16,494 nucleotides of DNA from an uncultured Collinsella sp. GTDB lineage: Bacteria > Actinomycetota > Coriobacteriia > Coriobacteriales > Coriobacteriaceae. The first letter of the stretch is position 1. Each line of letters opens with the position of its first letter. The notes below the pieces were generated by a model. The model worked only from the letters and a program-made list of their open reading frames with translations, was not told where the DNA came from and searched no databases. Both the position numbers and the translations under genes were made by a program. The stretch spans positions 1 to 16,494 of the forward strand of contig URNM01000028.1 of NCBI GenBank assembly GCA_900549185.1. Direction: 5' to 3'. Of this stretch, positions 6,863 through 14,132 are shown piece after piece.

Positions 6863-7963
6863 ATGGCTGCAATTTTCAATAGCCCCAGCAAGTACATCCA
6901 GGGTCCGGACGAGCTCGCCAAGCTCGGCTCCTATGTCGAGCCGCTTGGCGCTAAGGCCCTCGTCATCGTGACGCCTTCGGGCAAGAAACGCGTCGGTGCC
7001 AAGATCGAGGGCGGCTTTGCCGAGGCCAAGGCCGAGCTGCTGTTTGAGGACTTTAACGGCGAGTGCTCCAAGGGCGAGGTCGATCGCCTGGTTGCGCTCG
7101 CTCGCGACAACGGTTGCGACATCATCGTCGGTGTCGGTGGCGGTAAGATTCTCGACACCGCGAAGGCCGTTGCCTATTACCTGGAATCCCCGGTTATCAT
7201 TTGCCCCACCATTGCTTCGACCGATGCCCCGTGCTCGGCGCTTTCGGTGCTCTATACCGATGACGGCCAGTTCGACAAGTACCTCTTCCTTAAGGCAAAC
7301 CCCAATATCGTCCTTATGGATACGACGGTTATCGCGGCGAGCCCGGTGCGCCTGACGGTTTCCGGCATGGGCGATGCGCTCGCAACCTATTTCGAGGCTC
7401 AGGCGACGCACGATGCCGACGGTGGCACTTGTGCCGGCGGCAAGGGCGGAATGGCCGGCCTGGCGCTCGCCAAGCTCTGCTACGAGACGCTTATGGCCGA
7501 TGGTGTGAAGGCCAAGGTTGCGCTGGAGAAGGGTGCGCTCACGCCTGCCGTCGAGCACATCATTGAGGCCAACACGCTGCTTTCGGGCATTGGCTTTGAG
7601 AGCTCGGGCCTCGCTGCTGCTCATGCCATCCACAATGGCCTGACGATGCTGCCCGAGTGCCACAGCATGTATCACGGCGAGAAGGTCGCCTTTGGCACTA
7701 TCGTCCAGCTGGTACTCGAGGATGCTCCGACTGAGAAGCTTGAGGAAGTCTTGGGCTTCTGCATTGAGCTGGGCCTGCCGGTCACGATGAAGGAGCTGGG
7801 CGTTGCCGAGGTTACGCGCGAGCAAGCCATGGTCGTTGCCGAGGCCGCTTGCGCGCCCGAGGACACCATGTGCAACATGCCCTTTGAGGTGACGCCCGAG
7901 ATGGTCGCAAACGCCATCTTGGGTGCCGACGCGCTGGGCCACTACTATCTCATGGATGAGTAA
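6863..7963 (+). CDS. gldA: Glycerol dehydrogenase
   Basis: A 366-residue NAD-dependent glycerol dehydrogenase that interconverts glycerol and dihydroxyacetone, almost the same length as Escherichia coli GldA (367). It matches that protein along its whole length: SPSKYIQGPDEL at the start, GVGGGKILDTAKAVA (90-104) for NAD binding, CPTIASTDAPCSALSVLYTD (114-133) lining the substrate pocket with Asp121, and the zinc ligands Asp171 (GMGDALAT), His254 (AAAHAIHNGL) and His271 (MYHGEKVAFG). All expected residues are present. The ribosome site is weak (GAGAATGGGA). There are no dhaKLM genes nearby, so the fate of dihydroxyacetone is not visible here. A terminator follows directly. Confidence 0.96.
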   Translation: MAAIFNSPSKYIQGPDELAKLGSYVEPLGAKALVIVTPSGKKRVGAKIEGGFAEAKAELLFEDFNGECSKGEVDRLVALARDNGCDIIVGVGGGKILDTAKAVAYYLESPVIICPTIASTDAPCSALSVLYTDDGQFDKYLFLKANPNIVLMDTTVIAASPVRLTVSGMGDALATYFEAQATHDADGGTCAGGKGGMAGLALAKLCYETLMADGVKAKVALEKGALTPAVEHIIEANTLLSGIGFESSGLAAAHAIHNGLTMLPECHSMYHGEKVAFGTIVQLVLEDAPTEKLEEVLGFCIELGLPVTMKELGVAEVTREQAMVVAEAACAPEDTMCNMPFEVTPEMVANAILGADALGHYYLMDE

Positions 7964-7977
7964 ATCAAGCTAAGGAA

Positions 7978-8011
7978 GGGGCAAAGCCAGCAGATGGCTT
8001 TGCCCCTTTTT
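7978..8011 (+). terminator. Intrinsic terminator of gldA
   Basis: A perfect 12-bp stem (GGGGCAAAGCCA, 7978-7989, with TGGCTTTGCCCC, 7995-8006) with a five-base loop is followed by TTTTT. It begins 14 bases after the gldA stop codon. Confidence 0.95.
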
Positions 8012-8016
8012 GCTAT

Positions 8017-8045
8017 GGTGCAAAGGGGTCAGGTTGCTTTGCACC
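8017..8045. repeat. REP-like hairpin upstream of gldA paralogue
   Basis: A perfect 9-bp inverted repeat (GGTGCAAAG with CTTTGCACC) encloses the loop GGGTCAGGTTG. It has no T-tract and sits immediately after a complete terminator, so it is not needed for termination. Its core CAAAGGGGTCAGG...CTTTG resembles the hairpin at 673-704. Such CAAAGGG-n-CAGG palindromes look like dispersed intergenic repeats of REP type. The hairpin ends 31 bases before the next start codon and may lie in its leader. Confidence 0.5.
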
Positions 8046-8076
8046 AATTGTTGTTGATGAAAGGGCGGATTCTCGT

Positions 8077-9144
8077 ATGGCGCTTCCCATGGTTTATGGC
8101 GGTCCCGGTCGGTATGTTCAGGGGCCGGGTGAGCTCTCGCGTCAGGGCAGGTATTTGTCATGGTTGGGCTGCGCTGCCTATGTCCTGTTTGACCAAGGCA
8201 CCGAGGATCGGCTGTGCAGGCAGATCGTCGATGGATTTCTGGACGAAGATCTAAGCGAGCCGTTCTTTAAGATCTATAACGGTCCGTGTACGGAAGAGGC
8301 CGTTGTAAAAATGGCTAAGGAAGCCCGGGCTGAGTATTGCGACATGGTGGTGGGTATTGGCGGCGGCAAGATGCTCGATATCGCCAAGGCCGTTGCGTTT
8401 TATGCCGAGTTGCCGTTGTGCGTATGCCCCACGGCAGCTTCGATGGACGGTCCGTGCAGCGCGATTTCGGTGCTGTATCACGAGGATGGGTCGTTCGACC
8501 GCTACCTGATGCTCGAGAAGAATCCAGACCTGGTCGTGGTCGATACCAACGTGGTTGCGGCGGCTCCGCTGCGTATGACGGTCGCTGGCATGGGCGATGC
8601 GCTGGCAACGTATTTCGAGGCGCGTTCGTGCGCCGCGGCGCACGGCGCCAACGAGCACGGTGGCGCGCCGGGGCACTTGGCCTTGGTTGCGGCTCGTGCC
8701 TGCTATGACGCACTCATGGAGTGCGGCGTCGCTGCCAAGCGCGATTTCAAAAAGGGCCGTATATCGCCGGCGGTTGAGCGCCTGATCGAGTGCAATATTC
8801 TGCTCTCGGGTGTTGGCTTTGAGAGCGGTGGCCTAGCGCTTGCCCATGCCATCGCCAATGGCCTGACGATTCTGCCCGAGTGCAAGGCCATGCATGGTGA
8901 GGCCGTGGCATTTGGCTTGGTGGTGCAGCTGCGCCTGGAGCGTGCGTCCGAGCTTGATCAAGTGCTCGAGTTTTGCCAGCGCGTCGGTCTGCCGACGACG
9001 CTCGAGGAGCTGGGCCTTGACGAGATTTCCGATGCCGACTTGATGAGCGTTGCAGATGCGGCCTTTAGAAACGAACGCAATATGGCTAACGAACAGGCCA
9101 AGGTGACCAAACAAAAGCTCGTGCAGCTCATGCGCGAGGCATAG
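8077..9144 (+). CDS. Diverged glycerol dehydrogenase-family protein
   Basis: A 355-residue paralogue of the gldA just upstream; the two align over most of their length. Retained are GRYVQGPGEL (11-20), GIGGGKMLDIAKAVAF (93-108) for NAD binding, and metal ligands Asp174 (GMGDALAT), His257 (ALAHAIANGL) and His273 (AMHGEAVAFG), so it is probably an active metal-dependent dehydrogenase. The substrate-pocket string STDAPCSALS has become SMDGPCSAIS, and YHGEKVAFG has become MHGEAVAFG. The N-terminal nucleotide-fold strand (YLSWLGCAAYVLFDQ) and the C-terminus also differ, and it lacks the NMPFEVTPE segment. A different polyol or keto substrate is likely (inference). The start at 8077 has only a weak AAGGG upstream; ATG at 8089 is the alternative. 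No clear terminator follows. Confidence 0.88.
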   Translation: MALPMVYGGPGRYVQGPGELSRQGRYLSWLGCAAYVLFDQGTEDRLCRQIVDGFLDEDLSEPFFKIYNGPCTEEAVVKMAKEARAEYCDMVVGIGGGKMLDIAKAVAFYAELPLCVCPTAASMDGPCSAISVLYHEDGSFDRYLMLEKNPDLVVVDTNVVAAAPLRMTVAGMGDALATYFEARSCAAAHGANEHGGAPGHLALVAARACYDALMECGVAAKRDFKKGRISPAVERLIECNILLSGVGFESGGLALAHAIANGLTILPECKAMHGEAVAFGLVVQLRLERASELDQVLEFCQRVGLPTTLEELGLDEISDADLMSVADAAFRNERNMANEQAKVTKQKLVQLMREA

Positions 9145-9295
9145 CTTGGCACTTGATTGACCTTGTGCAATCGAGGCAGCGATAGGCCATGGACTATTTG
9201 CCGCAAAGATGAGCCGCATGTAATTTGCCCGAGGCGTGGGCCGATAGCGTATCATTATCTCTTGCTTGTTTGCACTGCTCAGGGAGGGGCCGCGC

Positions 9296-10549
9296 ATGGC
9301 GCAGGAACACGATCTGTTTGATGACATTATCGAGATCAGCAAGGGTTTCGACTTTCTTAAAAACCCGCTTGGTGGCGTGACCGATGCGCTCGATCCGTCG
9401 GCGCCGCAGTGGAATCCTGCCGACTACAAGGAGCGCCCGCGCGGCAACACCATTCCGTGCCTGACCTGCAAAAACGAAAAGAGCGGTTGCACCGCGTGTA
9501 TGGACGTGTGCCCGGTCAACGCTATTGAGGTCGAGGAAGACGCCATTGAGATCCTCGACTCCTGTCGCAAGTGCGGCCTGTGCGCCGCTGCCTGTCCGAC
9601 CGAGGCGATTATTTCGCCGCGCCTGGCGCCCAAAAACCTGTATGACGATATCGTCTCTGCTGCTACGAGCCACGAGACCGCCTACGTCACCTGCACGCGC
9701 GCCCTCAAGCGCATGCCGCGCGAAAACGAGGTCGTCGTTGCCTGCGTGGGCGATATTACGGCCGAGACCTGGTTCTCGGTACTGGCGGACTATCCCAACG
9801 TGAGTGTGTACCTGCCGTTGGGTGTGTGCGACAAATGCCGCAACACCGGCGGTGAGGACATTCTGGGCGAGGCGATTGCGAAGGCCGAGGAGTGGTCTGG
9901 CACGGGTATGGGCTTGGAGGTCGACCCCAAGAGTCTCAAGTGCCATAAGCTTCGCGAGTACGAACGCAAGGAGTACATGGAAAAGATTGCCCGCACCACG
10001 GGCCTGACGGTGACCAAGCTCAATCCGGCGACGGCGGCGCTGGCCTCGGTGACGCAAAAGCTCAAGGCCCATCGCCATCAGATTACCCAACTGGAGCGCA
10101 CACTCAACACCATGTGCGGCACCACGACGACTAAGCGTCGCCGTTCGCTCACGCACGGGCGCCAACTGGTGCTCTCAACGTTGCAAAACCACCCCGAGCT
10201 TGCCCAGAACATGCAGGTGAGCACGCCGGAGTGCGATTTTGACAAGTGTACGTCGTGCGGCGAGTGCGTCAATGTATGCCCCACGTTCGCCTGCGATTTG
10301 GTGGGAAGCGGCCGCTTTGCGTTGGAGTCGACGTATTGCTTGGGCTGCGGTGCCTGCGTCAAGGTGTGCCCCGAGCATGCGCTTAAGTTGGTTGAGCATG
10401 ATGCATCCAACCTGGTCGTCGTCGATCCCGAGGCCGAGGAAAAGGCCGCTCAGAAGGCGAAGGCTCACGAAGAAGCTGAGAAGGTTAAGGCCGAGGCAAA
10501 GGCCAAGCTGGACAAGATGCTCGACCAGGTGGAAAAGCTCGCGGACTAG
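9296..10549 (+). CDS. Multi-[4Fe-4S] ferredoxin-like protein
   Basis: A 417-residue soluble protein with two double-cluster ferredoxin regions. The first has Cys55, 58, 65, 68, 72 (CLTCKNEKSGCTACMDVCP), then Cys90, 93, 96, 100 (CRKCGLCAAACP). The second has Cys318, 321, 324, 328 (CTSCGECVNVCP) and Cys348, 351, 354, 358 (CLGCGACVKVCP). This allows up to four [4Fe-4S] clusters. Between them is a region of about 200 residues with extra cysteines (133, 150, 178, 181, 216, 274), including VACVGDITAETW and GVCDKC, that I cannot assign to a named family. The C-terminus (377-415) is a Lys/Glu/Ala coiled coil. There is no membrane segment or signal, so it probably acts in the cytoplasm as an electron carrier or as an oxidoreductase subunit. 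The start at 9296 has GGGAGG upstream; the TTG at 9266 is unlikely. Confidence 0.85.
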   Translation: MAQEHDLFDDIIEISKGFDFLKNPLGGVTDALDPSAPQWNPADYKERPRGNTIPCLTCKNEKSGCTACMDVCPVNAIEVEEDAIEILDSCRKCGLCAAACPTEAIISPRLAPKNLYDDIVSAATSHETAYVTCTRALKRMPRENEVVVACVGDITAETWFSVLADYPNVSVYLPLGVCDKCRNTGGEDILGEAIAKAEEWSGTGMGLEVDPKSLKCHKLREYERKEYMEKIARTTGLTVTKLNPATAALASVTQKLKAHRHQITQLERTLNTMCGTTTTKRRRSLTHGRQLVLSTLQNHPELAQNMQVSTPECDFDKCTSCGECVNVCPTFACDLVGSGRFALESTYCLGCGACVKVCPEHALKLVEHDASNLVVVDPEAEEKAAQKAKAHEEAEKVKAEAKAKLDKMLDQVEKLAD

Positions 10550-10576
10550 TCAGCGACCCCTATCTCTGCTTCATTT

Positions 10577-10620
10577 GCGCCGCCGCGGTGTCCGGATTCG
10601 CCCGGATGCTGCGGCGGCGC
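10577..10620. other. Large GC hairpin between ferredoxin gene and ychF
   Basis: A 10-bp perfect stem (GCGCCGCCGC with GCGGCGGCGC) holds an inner 5-bp stem (TCCGG/CCGGA). No T-run follows on either strand. It begins 27 bases after the ferredoxin stop codon and may limit 3' decay or read-through. Confidence 0.5.
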
Positions 10621-10626
10621 TATACT
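10621..10626 (+). promoter_or_regulatory. Possible -10 box of ychF
   Basis: TATACT directly follows the GC hairpin and lies 37 bases before the ychF start codon. No -35 hexamer is recognisable because that position falls inside the hairpin, so this assignment is tentative. Confidence 0.35.
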
Positions 10627-10663
10627 TATGCAGTTTGAAGTACCTGTATCAAAAGGAGCTGTC

Positions 10664-11740
10664 GTGTCCCTTTCCATCGGTATCGTGGGCCTGCCCAACG
10701 TGGGCAAGTCGACGCTGTTCACCGCGCTTACCAAAAAGACCGGCCTTGCCGCCAACTACCCGTTTGCCACGATCGACCCCAACGTGGGTATCGTCGACGT
10801 GCCCGATAGCCGCCTGCAAAAGCTTGCCGGCATCGTTAACCCGGGTCGTATTGTGCCGGCGACGGTCGAGTTCGTCGACATCGCAGGTCTGGTGAAGGGC
10901 GCTAACGAGGGCGAGGGCCTGGGCAACCAGTTCCTGGCCAACATTCGCGAGACCGACGCCATCTGCGAGGTCGTGCGCTACTTTAAGGACCCCAACGTTA
11001 TGCGTGAGGTGGGCCGCACGGGCGAGTTCGTCGACCCCGCCGGTGACGCCGACACCATCATGACCGAGCTCATCCTGGCCGACATGGGCACGCTCGAGAA
11101 GCAACTGCCCAAGCTCGAGAAGGAGGCCAAGCGCGACAAGGAGCTCATGCCCAAGTTCGAGGTCGCCAAGCGCCTGCTCGCCTGGCTCAACGAGGGCAAG
11201 CGCGCCGCATCCATGGAGATGACCGACGAGGAGCGTGCCGCCGCCAAGGGGCTGTTCCTGCTCACCATGAAGCCCATCCTGTATGTGGCCAACGTGGACG
11301 AGGATATGCTCAACGAGGACCTGGCGCCCATCGATGGTGTCAAGCCGTTGCCGATCTGCGCCAAGATCGAGGCCGAGCTTTCCGAGCTCGATCCCGAGGA
11401 CGCCGCCGACTACCTGGAGAGCCTGGGCCTGGAGCAGCCCGGTCTGGACGTGCTCGCGCAGGCGGCCTATAAGCTGCTCGGTCTGCAGTCGTTCTTTACG
11501 GCCGGCGAGATGGAGGTCAAGGCCTGGACGGTTCGTCAGGGCGCGACCGCCCCGCAGGCTGCCGGCGTCATCCACACCGATTTTGAACGCGGCTTTATTA
11601 AGGCCGAGGTTATTGGCTACGACGACTACATCGAGCTCGGCGGCGAGCAGGGCGCCAAGGCCGCCGGCAAGCTGCGCATTGAGGGCAAGGACTATGTCAT
11701 GGCCGATGGCGACGTCGTGCACTTCCGCTTTAACGTGTAA
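10664..11740 (+). CDS. ychF: Ribosome-associated ATPase YchF (OLA1 family)
   Basis: A 358-residue Obg-related ATPase that binds ribosomes and is linked to translation and stress responses. E. coli YchF has 363 residues. It shows G1 GLPNVGKST (9-17), G3 DIAG (72-75), the non-canonical G4 NVDED (210-214) that explains ATP preference in this family, a helical arm (about 140-200), and the C-terminal TGS domain (about 275-357) with TAGEMEVKAWTVRQGATAPQ and HTDFERGFIKAEV. The start is GTG 10664, with AAAGGAG seven bases upstream; the longer frame from 10628 has no ribosome site. The loop usually reading DN(I/V)xHVxGxVDP is here DPNVMREVGRTGEFVDP: the His equivalent to E. coli His114 is absent and about three residues are inserted. 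The rest of the fold appears intact. Confidence 0.95.
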   Translation: MSLSIGIVGLPNVGKSTLFTALTKKTGLAANYPFATIDPNVGIVDVPDSRLQKLAGIVNPGRIVPATVEFVDIAGLVKGANEGEGLGNQFLANIRETDAICEVVRYFKDPNVMREVGRTGEFVDPAGDADTIMTELILADMGTLEKQLPKLEKEAKRDKELMPKFEVAKRLLAWLNEGKRAASMEMTDEERAAAKGLFLLTMKPILYVANVDEDMLNEDLAPIDGVKPLPICAKIEAELSELDPEDAADYLESLGLEQPGLDVLAQAAYKLLGLQSFFTAGEMEVKAWTVRQGATAPQAAGVIHTDFERGFIKAEVIGYDDYIELGGEQGAKAAGKLRIEGKDYVMADGDVVHFRFNV

Positions 11741-11751
11741 GGACGACGCAT

Positions 11752-12135
11752 ATGTTTAAATATGGCAAAAAAGCTGGCTACATGGGTATTGCGCTGCTCG
11801 TACTTGCGGTGATTCCGCTGGTGGTTGCAGCGTGTGTCATCCCCAACATTGGCCCCGAGGTGGCAACGAAGTTTAACGCAGCCGGCGAGGTGACGCGCTG
11901 GGGTAAGAGCTACGAGCTGCTGGCACTGCCGGTGCTCAACCTGCTGCTGAGCGTGGCGACGTACTTTACGGCGGGACGCCAGGCAAAGAACAACGAGGAC
12001 TCCGCTGTGATGGCACGTCTTGCGTGCGAGCGCTACCTGCGTAACGGCTGCATCACGGGCGTGTTCCTCAACGTAATCAACGTCTACTTTATGTATTCGG
12101 CGATTACTGGAACGGGCTTTGGCTTTGGTTTCTAG
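11752..12135 (+). CDS. Small DUF1648-like membrane protein
   Basis: A 127-residue protein with three predicted membrane helices (about 10-33, 56-75 and 97-117). The segment between the first two, IPNIGPEVATKFNAAGEVTRWG, has the pattern of the DUF1648 family found at the start of SdpI-type immunity proteins. No function is known for this short form. It starts 11 bases after the ychF stop with AAGGA eight bases ahead, so it is probably co-transcribed with ychF. It ends in a Gly/Phe-rich tail (GTGFGFGF). It is convergent with the next gene at a distance of only nine bases, and no terminator is visible between them. Confidence 0.8.
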   Translation: MFKYGKKAGYMGIALLVLAVIPLVVAACVIPNIGPEVATKFNAAGEVTRWGKSYELLALPVLNLLLSVATYFTAGRQAKNNEDSAVMARLACERYLRNGCITGVFLNVINVYFMYSAITGTGFGFGF

Positions 12136-12144
12136 CTTGTCCTT

Positions 12145-12534
12145 TTAGGCAACGAGCCTGCACGCATATTCAATGGCTGCTGCGAGGCCGCCGCTCGATC
12201 GTGGTTTAAAGACCATGTCGGCGGCGGCCTCGTTTTCGAATCCGGCGCCGCGAAGGGCAAGTGCGATACCGGCTTCCAGGAGAAGGGGCAGACCTCGTTG
12301 GCTGGTTGCGATTACGGCAGCCTGCTTGAGCGAGCAGCTGTGCGCTTGGCATTGGATGGCAAGTTCACCTTGCGCCGGGCAAGGGACCAGAACGGCGGCG
12401 ACGCGACTTGATAGCAATGCAAATGCTGTGCGCTCATCGGGCGAAAGGCATTCTGCTTCAACGACGACGAGCTTGGGCGGCGCGCTGTTTGTGCGAAGCG
12501 TGGCTCGGTACATGCGGATCGAAGAACCCGACAT
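12145..12534 (-). CDS. Unknown protein divergent from Xre regulator
   Basis: A 129-residue protein that I do not recognise. It is Ala/Leu-rich with alternating hydrophobic segments (PPKLVVVEAECL, AAVLVPCPAQGEL, QAAVIATSQRGLPLLLEAGIALAL) that suggest a small alpha/beta Rossmann-like fold. It has four cysteines and no clear membrane helix or signal peptide. The start at 12534 has AGGAG six bases upstream; an ATG eight codons earlier (12558) would put that site inside the gene. It is transcribed away from the Xre regulator gene across a 24-bp palindrome and is therefore probably controlled by that regulator. An open frame on the opposite strand over the same bases lacks a ribosome site and looks like a shadow. 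Confidence 0.65.
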   Translation of the reverse strand: MSGSSIRMYRATLRTNSAPPKLVVVEAECLSPDERTAFALLSSRVAAVLVPCPAQGELAIQCQAHSCSLKQAAVIATSQRGLPLLLEAGIALALRGAGFENEAAADMVFKPRSSGGLAAAIEYACRLVA

Positions 12535-12557
12535 AGAAAACTCCTGTGTATTCGGCA

Positions 12558-12581
12558 AAACGTAAACTATAGTTTACGTTT
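12558..12581. promoter_or_regulatory. 24-bp perfect palindromic operator with divergent -10 boxes
   Basis: A perfect 24-bp palindrome with half-site AAACGTAAACTA sits between two divergent genes. Its centre gives TATAGT on both strands (plus 12568-12573; minus 12571-12566), each placed 25-45 bases before the respective start codon. A dimeric Xre-type repressor binding here would cover both -10 boxes. No -35 hexamers are evident. Confidence 0.75.
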
Positions 12582-12610
12582 ATGTTCGGCTCCATTTCAA
12601 ACTCGGCTGC

Positions 12611-12829
12611 ATGGACGAACGTGCGAAACAGATTCTTGGCAGGCGGGTCGAAGAGACACGCAGGGACCTTGGTATCTCCAAGGTTGATTTTTGTGTGGCG
12701 ACAGGAATCAGCCGACCCTACCTCGACCGAATCGAAGATGGGACGGCAAATTTCACGCTCAAGGTTCTATTTAAGATCGCGCCCGCACTCGGCATGACGG
12801 TGTCAGAACTTCTCGAGGGTATCGAATAG
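12611..12829 (+). CDS. Xre-family helix-turn-helix regulator
   Basis: A 72-residue protein consisting of one Cro/C1-type HTH domain. The helices include ILGRRVEETRRDLGISKVDF, the recognition unit VATGISRPYLDRIEDGTAN (about 29-47), and LKVLFKIAPALGMTVSELLEG. It has no extra domain, so it is a minimal DNA-binding protein that probably works as a dimer. No Shine-Dalgarno site precedes the ATG at 12611; the transcript leader would be about 30 bases. The adjacent palindrome is the probable binding site, giving autoregulation together with control of the divergent 129-aa gene. The pair could be a small regulatory or antitoxin-like module, but the partner does not resemble a known toxin. Confidence 0.88.
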   Translation: MDERAKQILGRRVEETRRDLGISKVDFCVATGISRPYLDRIEDGTANFTLKVLFKIAPALGMTVSELLEGIE

Positions 12830-12838
12830 GGGATACCC
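12814..12838. other. Short hairpin over the end of the Xre gene
   Basis: GGGTATC and GATACCC form a 7-bp stem across the Xre stop codon, in the 22-bp gap between the convergent Xre and ansA genes. There is no T-tract on either strand, so any terminator role is weak. Confidence 0.35.
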
Positions 12839-12851
12839 GTCGACAACTGAA

Positions 12852-13865
12852 TTACGCCATCGGGATGCGGTCGTGGTTGACTTGGCTGTAGAACAGGCGC
12901 TGGATTTCGGCGGCATCGCGTGACTGGCCGAGTGCCCACATGGTTTTGGCCACGAGCGTCTCGGTGGTCATATCGTCGCCGCGCAAAATACCCGGATGAT
13001 TGGCGTAGGCACGGCCGACCTCATAAACGCCCAGATCGAGGCCCTCTTCGGGGACCTGCGTGGTCATAACGACGGTGCGGCCCGAATCGACCCAGCGGAA
13101 AATCGCCTCTTGGAACGACTCGCCCGACTCACCAAACTCGGGGATACCGCCAATGCCAAAGGTCTCAAGGATTACAGCATCGTAGCTATCGGCAAGGGCG
13201 TCGAGGATGCCCGGGTTTACGCCGGGCGTAAGCTTGAGTACAAATACGTGCGGGTCGATGCTGTCGTAGAAACGCACCGGGTTTTCGCCCTGATGCGTGC
13301 CGTGAAGCCCATTGCGCACGATGCGGTCGTTGCGGATATAGGCGATGGGCGGATAGTTGACGCTAATGAACGCGTTAAAGCTCATGGTGCGCTGCTTGCG
13401 GGCGCGCGTGCCGGCAATGGCGACGCCGCCAAACACGATCGAGACGTCGTGCGAATGCTCGTCGAGCGCATAGAGCAGGCTCTGGTACAGATTAAGTTTG
13501 GCATCGGTAAAGGGATTGCCCATGGGCTTTTGCGAGCCGGTGAGCACGATGGGCTTGGGGCTGTCCTGAATCAGGTAGGAAAGCGCTGCTGCGGTGTAGC
13601 TCATGGTGTCGGTGCCGTGCAGAATCACGAAGCCGTCGTGGTCGGCATAGCCCTCGACGATGACGTCGCGGATACGCATCCAGTCGCTCGGGCGCATATT
13701 GGTGCTGTCGATGTTCATGGGCTGCACGACGTTGAGCTCGCAGAGGCCCGAGATCTCGGGGACGCTCTGGGCGAGCTCCTCACCGGTCAGGGCGGGGGAG
13801 AGGCCGTTGCCGTCCTCGGTCGATGCGATGGTGCCGCCCGTGGCGATGAGAAGGATGCGCTTCAT
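12852..13865 (-). CDS. ansA: L-asparaginase, type I (cytoplasmic)
   Basis: A 337-residue enzyme that hydrolyses asparagine to aspartate and ammonia, one residue shorter than E. coli AnsA (338). It has the N-terminal signature LIATGGTIAS with nucleophile Thr12, the second motif ILHGTDTMSYTA with Thr85 and Asp86, LTGSQKPMGNPFTDAKLNL, and Lys157 in AGTRARKQRT. The C-terminal domain contains ILETFGIGGIP and VVMTTQVPEEGLDLGVYEVG. No signal peptide is present, so it is the cytosolic form. The start at 13865 (MKRILLIATGG) has AGGAA about nine bases upstream and matches the family N-terminus; the 24 codons upstream in the same frame show no conservation pattern. A likely promoter lies at 13916-13944. 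It is divergent from guaA. Confidence 0.95.
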   Translation of the reverse strand: MKRILLIATGGTIASTEDGNGLSPALTGEELAQSVPEISGLCELNVVQPMNIDSTNMRPSDWMRIRDVIVEGYADHDGFVILHGTDTMSYTAAALSYLIQDSPKPIVLTGSQKPMGNPFTDAKLNLYQSLLYALDEHSHDVSIVFGGVAIAGTRARKQRTMSFNAFISVNYPPIAYIRNDRIVRNGLHGTHQGENPVRFYDSIDPHVFVLKLTPGVNPGILDALADSYDAVILETFGIGGIPEFGESGESFQEAIFRWVDSGRTVVMTTQVPEEGLDLGVYEVGRAYANHPGILRGDDMTTETLVAKTMWALGQSRDAAEIQRLFYSQVNHDRIPMA

Positions 13866-13915
13866 GCTGGTATTCCTATCGTATTTGCCGCCACAGAGGC
13901 GGAGTCGTTCGGCAG

Positions 13916-13944
13916 TATTGTGGCACAGGGCGTCCAATGTTCAA
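13916..13944 (-). promoter_or_regulatory. Probable ansA promoter
   Basis: On the minus strand TTGAAC (13944-13939) and ACAATA (13921-13916) are separated by exactly 17 bases, about 50 bases before the ansA start. The -10 is only a partial match. The rest of the 267-bp ansA-guaA gap shows a GGTAAC repeat (13960 and 13971) and no recognisable purine riboswitch. Confidence 0.45.
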
Positions 13945-14132
13945 ACGTATTACATCATCGGTAACGCTTGGTAACACTTCAATTGCCGTCAAATAGGGGC
14001 CCAGGTCGTGCGTTTGCCGTGCGCTGATGGCTGCGAGGGACGAGAAACCCCATATAACGTGTACACTATGGAGGTTATTTTCGTTCATTCACGCGGGTGG
14101 GCACCGGCTCCCCGCCAACAAGAGGGAGAACC

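Noticed and set aside
6845..7942. 365-codon minus-strand frame over gldA
   Set aside because: Antisense to a protein that matches GldA end to end.
10649..11722. 357-codon minus-strand frame over ychF
   Set aside because: Antisense to a clear YchF. The product is repetitive in G/L/V/H with no motif.
12173..12565. 130-codon plus-strand frame opposite the 129-aa gene
   Set aside because: No ribosome site and a Ser/Arg/Ala-rich shadow composition. The minus-strand frame has AGGAG at good spacing and a shared operator.
13966..14132. Purine riboswitch or other leader RNA before guaA
   Set aside because: No three-way junction with the conserved purine-aptamer loops could be found, and no terminator precedes the start codon.
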